Of a stretch of 61,556 nucleotides of DNA, positions 58,618 to 61,556 are shown one piece after another; within the stretch, counting starts at the first letter, position 1, and every line of letters starts with the position of its first letter. The notes under the pieces are model-generated. The model saw nothing but the letters and a program-made list of their open reading frames with translations, did not search any database and had not been told where the DNA came from. The position numbers were made by a program, and so were the translations under genes. This DNA comes from Betaproteobacteria bacterium (GTDB lineage: Bacteria > Pseudomonadota > Gammaproteobacteria > Burkholderiales > Burkholderiaceae_C). The stretch is from positions 1-61,556 of the forward strand of contig JABCYW010000019.1 of the NCBI GenBank assembly GCA_013289985.1, in the 5' to 3' direction.

Positions 58618-59106
58618 ATGTCAAAGCCCTACATCAGATTGTGTCGCGCCGACCTGGTTCAGGCGCCGGTATGGGAGTGGATCGTTGACACGGATCGGGA
58701 CGCGGCTGGCGAGTCGGCCGACGAGTCCCACGTACAGCCCACCCGCTTCGTGGAGATACCGCAAGAGCCCTTCGCGCAATTCATCGTTGCGACCACGATC
58801 GGATTGAAGGACGGAAGCGACTTGCCCGGGATCTCGGAGCTGACAGTCGCTGAAGGAAGGATCGCAGTTCGGCCGACGACAGTTTTTCTGCTTGATCGGC
58901 ACCTTCAGATACCTGGCGTCGAGACCAATCGCCTGCTCACCCGGTTTACCAGGACACTCGAGAACTACCCCGTCACATGGAAGCTGAACGTCGCCATCGA
59001 GGGCGAGGCGACGATTCGATCCGGGAAAATCAAAGGTGGCGACATGAAGAACGCCGTCTCCGCGCTCATGGCCGTCGTACAGTCGCTGAAGGATCTTCGA
59101 CGGTAG
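58618..59106 (+). CDS. unknown 162-residue protein downstream of the DUF4259/DUF4253 fusion
   Basis: This soluble protein starts MSKPYIRLCRADLVQAPVWEW and ends KNAVSALMAVVQSLKDLRR. It alternates strands and helices with no signal peptide or known catalytic motif. Base composition is noticeably less GC-rich than in the preceding gene (for example tcagattgtgtcgcgcc near the start), which suggests a different origin. No strong ribosome site was seen; ATG 58618 begins the protein-like part. It probably shares a transcript with the fusion gene. The family is not recognised. Confidence 0.7.
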   Translation: MSKPYIRLCRADLVQAPVWEWIVDTDRDAAGESADESHVQPTRFVEIPQEPFAQFIVATTIGLKDGSDLPGISELTVAEGRIAVRPTTVFLLDRHLQIPGVETNRLLTRFTRTLENYPVTWKLNVAIEGEATIRSGKIKGGDMKNAVSALMAVVQSLKDLRR

Positions 59107-59753
59107 CCCCTGTCGCCGCGTCCGGCGTCGCCCGCCGGCCACACGCGGACAGCCGGCGCTCGGCCACGATTCCCCTCTCGTTCATGGAAACGCCTGCGGC
59201 CTTGCATGCCCCGCGGCGGCGCGAGCTGCGCCAACGCGCGAGAAGACGCCCTCCGACAGGCGTGTCCACGGCACGCGGGTGGCCTCGGCGGCTGCTCCCA
59301 GTCCGGCGACGACTGCCAGCAACCCGGCGACGACGCACGCTGCCTGCACCGGGCTCGACATGTCGAAGGGCGCGGAAACCTCAATCGCTCCGTCAGCCAT
59401 CGCCGCCTGAGACAGATGACCGCGCCGAAGATCCAGCACGGCATACCCGCAGTCGGCCAGCGTGACCGTCGCCGACCGGCCATGACCGGCTGTTCGACGA
59501 GGCCCGCTTTCGCGGTGATTCAACAATCCGCGGGTTTGAAGTCCACCGCTCGGCCGAATCCGTTCAAGGCGATCGGCATCAGCTTGCGCCCGCCAGCCAT
59601 CCGACGCAGAGGTGGCGCCGTTTCATGGCCGCCGCAGAACGGCGCATCGGCGGCCTGCAACGCCGCCTGGCGGCGCGACGGGGGCGGCGTTCGCCGCCTC
59701 GCGGCACAGAGGCGCGCGGACACTGTGGCTGTCCCGACCAACGACCTTCCACC
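59107..59753. other. gene-poor stretch with a doubtful minus-strand ORF
   Basis: About 650 bp lie between the unknown small protein and the solute-binding-like gene. On the minus strand 59182-59526 (TTG start) encodes up to 114 residues with gene-like codon use and a hydrophobic stretch (VQAACVVAGLLAVVAGLGAAA). Overlapping its start is the tail of another minus-strand frame (LMPIALNGFGRAVDFKPADC, ending 59520). These may be pieces of a broken gene. Nothing else was recognised. Confidence 0.4.
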
Positions 59754-61193
59754 ATGTCCCTTGTCCTCGGCGCGCTTGCCTCACATTGCCTCCCGGACCC
59801 CGCGCGCGTCGCGCATGCGGCGGTACCACTCCTTGCGCCGACGACGCGCGGCCTGTTGCATGCGGATCGTGCCGGTACCGCCCCTGTGCCCGACCTCGCG
59901 GCCTGGCACGCGGCCTCCGGCGATGGCGCGACGCATGTCTTCGGGCTGCGGTCCGCCACCTTCCACGACGGCGCACCGGTGCGCGCAAGCGACGTGGCGC
60001 GCAGCTTCGCGCGCCTGGTCGCGCCGGGCTCGACCGCGACGCTCGGCAGGACCCTGCGGGGCCTGCTGTGGCGTGGCGGGCCGTCGCGCGTGGGCGATCC
60101 GGTCGAGGCCGTCATGGCGGACGATGCGCGCGGCGAGGTCGCGATCCGCCTCGCGGCGCCGTTCGGATCCTTCGCCGAGTTGCTCGCGCACCCTTCCCTC
60201 GGCATCGTGCGCGAAGGAGCGGACGGCGCCGTCGTCGGCTGCGGGCCGCTGCGACCGATCGCGGACGGCCAGGGCACTTGGCGCCTCGTGCCTCATGGCG
60301 ACGACGCGGGGCCACGCCGTTTGCGCGGCGATCTCTCCCTGCGTGCCTTCGCAACCGTCGATGCGCTGCACCATGCCTTGCAGCAACGCATCGTCGACGC
60401 GGTCGCGATCGAGCGGCAACACTATCCTCGCTTCGAGGCGCACGCCAGCACGCCGCTGCGCGATCGCTGGGTGGGCGCGATGATGCTCAATGCCGGCGGC
60501 GCGCTGCAAGACATCGGGCTGCGGCGCGACTTCGCTCGTGTGGTGTACGCCGTGGCCGCCGCCGCATTGCCGGCGTCAGTATGCACTCGGCTGCTGCTGC
60601 CCGAGGGGCTCGCGACGGCCGCCTACTACGACGGTGCTGGCACGCGCCTGCCGCCACCGCTCTCCGCGCGAGATTTCTCCGCCCGCTGGGGTGCGATGTT
60701 CGCGTCCCAATCCCTGCGCATCGTGTTCGCGCCCGGGCGCGGTCCGCTCACGCGCTTGCTAGAGGCGCTCATCGAGGAACTGGCCGCTGCCAAGGTGCCA
60801 CTGCGCGTCGTCGAAGAGCCCGAGCCCGCCGGCGTCTATGCGCTCGTGGCGCAGGGTGCGGTCGACGTCGTCGCGCGCGGCTGGTCTCAGGACTACGACG
60901 ATCCCGAGGAGTTTTTCGGGATCTACGACAAGCAGGCGCCCGGCGAGCTGGCGCAGGCGCCGGTGCGCCGCCTTTGCGCGCGCGTGTCCGAAGTGCGTCA
61001 CGCGAGCGCGCACGAACGACTGGCGGTGTGCACGGAGGCGTTGCTCGAGATCGAGGCGAAGTGGCTGTGCGTGCCGTTCTGCCGCGACGCCAACCGGCTG
61101 TTCCACGCGCCCGATGTGCGACTGAGCGCCCACGCGCGCGACACCTTCAAGCCCGAGGGTCTCGTCGCAGCGGAATCCGCAGGCCTCGCTTGA
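59754..61193 (+). CDS. family 5 solute-binding-protein-like, no signal peptide
   Basis: This 479-residue protein follows the SBP_bac_5 (oligopeptide/nickel-binding) pattern: LAAWHAASGDGATHVFGLRSATFHDGAPVRASDVARSFARL early on and VDVVARGWSQDYDDPEEFFGIYDK late, ending with WLCVPFCRDANRLFH. The start MSLVLGALASHCLPDPARV gives no convincing signal peptide, lipobox or helix-turn-helix, and no permease gene is nearby. It may be a cytoplasmic ligand-binding protein like the sensor half of SgrR, or a binding protein that lost its export signal. Its last 47 bp overlap a convergent Lrp/AsnC gene. Confidence 0.75.
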   Translation: MSLVLGALASHCLPDPARVAHAAVPLLAPTTRGLLHADRAGTAPVPDLAAWHAASGDGATHVFGLRSATFHDGAPVRASDVARSFARLVAPGSTATLGRTLRGLLWRGGPSRVGDPVEAVMADDARGEVAIRLAAPFGSFAELLAHPSLGIVREGADGAVVGCGPLRPIADGQGTWRLVPHGDDAGPRRLRGDLSLRAFATVDALHHALQQRIVDAVAIERQHYPRFEAHASTPLRDRWVGAMMLNAGGALQDIGLRRDFARVVYAVAAAALPASVCTRLLLPEGLATAAYYDGAGTRLPPPLSARDFSARWGAMFASQSLRIVFAPGRGPLTRLLEALIEELAAAKVPLRVVEEPEPAGVYALVAQGAVDVVARGWSQDYDDPEEFFGIYDKQAPGELAQAPVRRLCARVSEVRHASAHERLAVCTEALLEIEAKWLCVPFCRDANRLFHAPDVRLSAHARDTFKPEGLVAAESAGLA

Positions 61194-61556
61194 CCTCGTC
61201 CAGCACGACGGTGGAGCGGAATCGGGCGACGTTGGCGTCCGCGAAGAGGAATTCGCGCGTGAAGCGCTCGAATTCCGCCATGCCGCGGGTGAGCACGACG
61301 AGCACGAAGTCGTGCTCGCCCGCGACATACCAGCACTGCTGGACTTCCGGGCGCGTCTGCGCCGCGCGGCGAAAGGCGTCGACGGCCGCGGCGCCTCCTT
61401 GCTTGAGGGCGACGTCGACGATGACCGTGACCAGCGCCGGATCCACAGGGCCCAGCACGGCGACCTCGGCTGCGATGGCGCCATCCTCGCGCAGACGCCG
61501 GATGCGCCGTTGCACGGCGGTGGCCGACAGGCCGATGCGAGCCCAGGATTTCGGCC
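61147..61556 (-). CDS. Lrp/AsnC-family regulator, 5' end beyond the window
   Basis: The frame is open to the right edge. The visible 136 residues start inside the helix-turn-helix (SWARIGLSATAVQRRIRRLREDGAI). The RAM/AsnC ligand-binding domain follows (VTVIVDVALKQGGAAAVDAFRRAAQTRPEVQQCWYVAGEHDFVLVVLTRGMAEFERF, then VARFRSTVVLDEVKRG). Only about 15-25 residues are probably missing. Lrp-type proteins sense amino acids. It converges on the solute-binding-like gene with a 47-bp overlap. Confidence 0.92.
   Translation of the reverse strand, partial: PKSWARIGLSATAVQRRIRRLREDGAIAAEVAVLGPVDPALVTVIVDVALKQGGAAAVDAFRRAAQTRPEVQQCWYVAGEHDFVLVVLTRGMAEFERFTREFLFADANVARFRSTVVLDEVKRGLRIPLRRDPRA

Noticed and set aside
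59182-59526. 114-codon minus-strand frame as a confident gene
   Set aside because: Codon use is gene-like, but there is no good start, no family and a neighbouring broken frame; kept only as a note in the gene-poor stretch.

Overview
The window looks like a chromosomal segment of a high-GC, motile, aerobic betaproteobacterium, most likely Burkholderiales. The grounds are the aerobic benzoyl-CoA (box) pathway with its dedicated regulator BoxR, the acnD/prpF form of the methylcitrate cycle, pobA, and gene order and codon use typical of that order. This placement is an inference from gene content. No rRNA, tRNA, CRISPR array, insertion sequence or phage gene was recognised.

Layout. (1) 1-9.1 kb is loosely packed and partly decayed. 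It holds a membrane diguanylate cyclase, a frameshifted and internally deleted beta-propeller/GGDEF pseudogene, a chemotaxis receptor with a near-consensus sigma-28 promoter, a stranded receiver domain, a lipoprotein and a small Ala/Pro-rich protein. (2) 9.1-17.8 kb is an aerobic benzoate cluster. A minus-strand arm (DUF4863 protein, benzoate-CoA ligase, alpha/beta hydrolase) faces boxR and boxCBA on the plus strand, with TGCA-type operator repeats in both promoter regions. (3) 17.8-23.5 kb is an amine or omega-amino-acid catabolic cluster: aldehyde dehydrogenase, cupin, FAD amine oxidoreductase, class III transaminase and a divergent LysR regulator. (4) 23.6-26.9 kb holds metE and a divergent MetR-like regulator. 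(5) 26.9-34.4 kb holds prpB, prpF, acnD and prpC and a divergent ScfR-type (XRE/DUF2083) regulator, with duplicated 14-bp repeats between them. (6) 34.5-45.8 kb holds a MipA/OmpV protein, two OmpR/histidine-kinase pairs and a four-gene heavy-metal-type RND efflux operon whose genes all overlap by 4 bp. (7) 45.8-61.6 kb is mixed: amidase, ExeA-like ATPase, pobA with a LysR regulator, truC, a predicted outer-membrane barrel, tesB, a GIY-YIG protein, a GFA-like protein, a TetR regulator and a divergent saccharopine-dehydrogenase-like protein with two palindromic operators, a DUF4259-DUF4253 fusion with a small partner, a solute-binding-like protein without a signal peptide, and a right-edge partial Lrp/AsnC regulator.

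How the genes work together. Benzoate is activated to benzoyl-CoA, epoxidised by BoxAB and cleaved by BoxC. BoxR, which senses benzoyl-CoA in characterised systems, probably controls both arms. PobA feeds 4-hydroxybenzoate to protocatechuate. The prp genes dispose of propionyl-CoA. Many regulators sit divergently to their likely targets, and six convergent gene pairs overlap at their 3' ends, so the accessory part of the window is compact. All functions come from reading motifs by eye; no database search was run.
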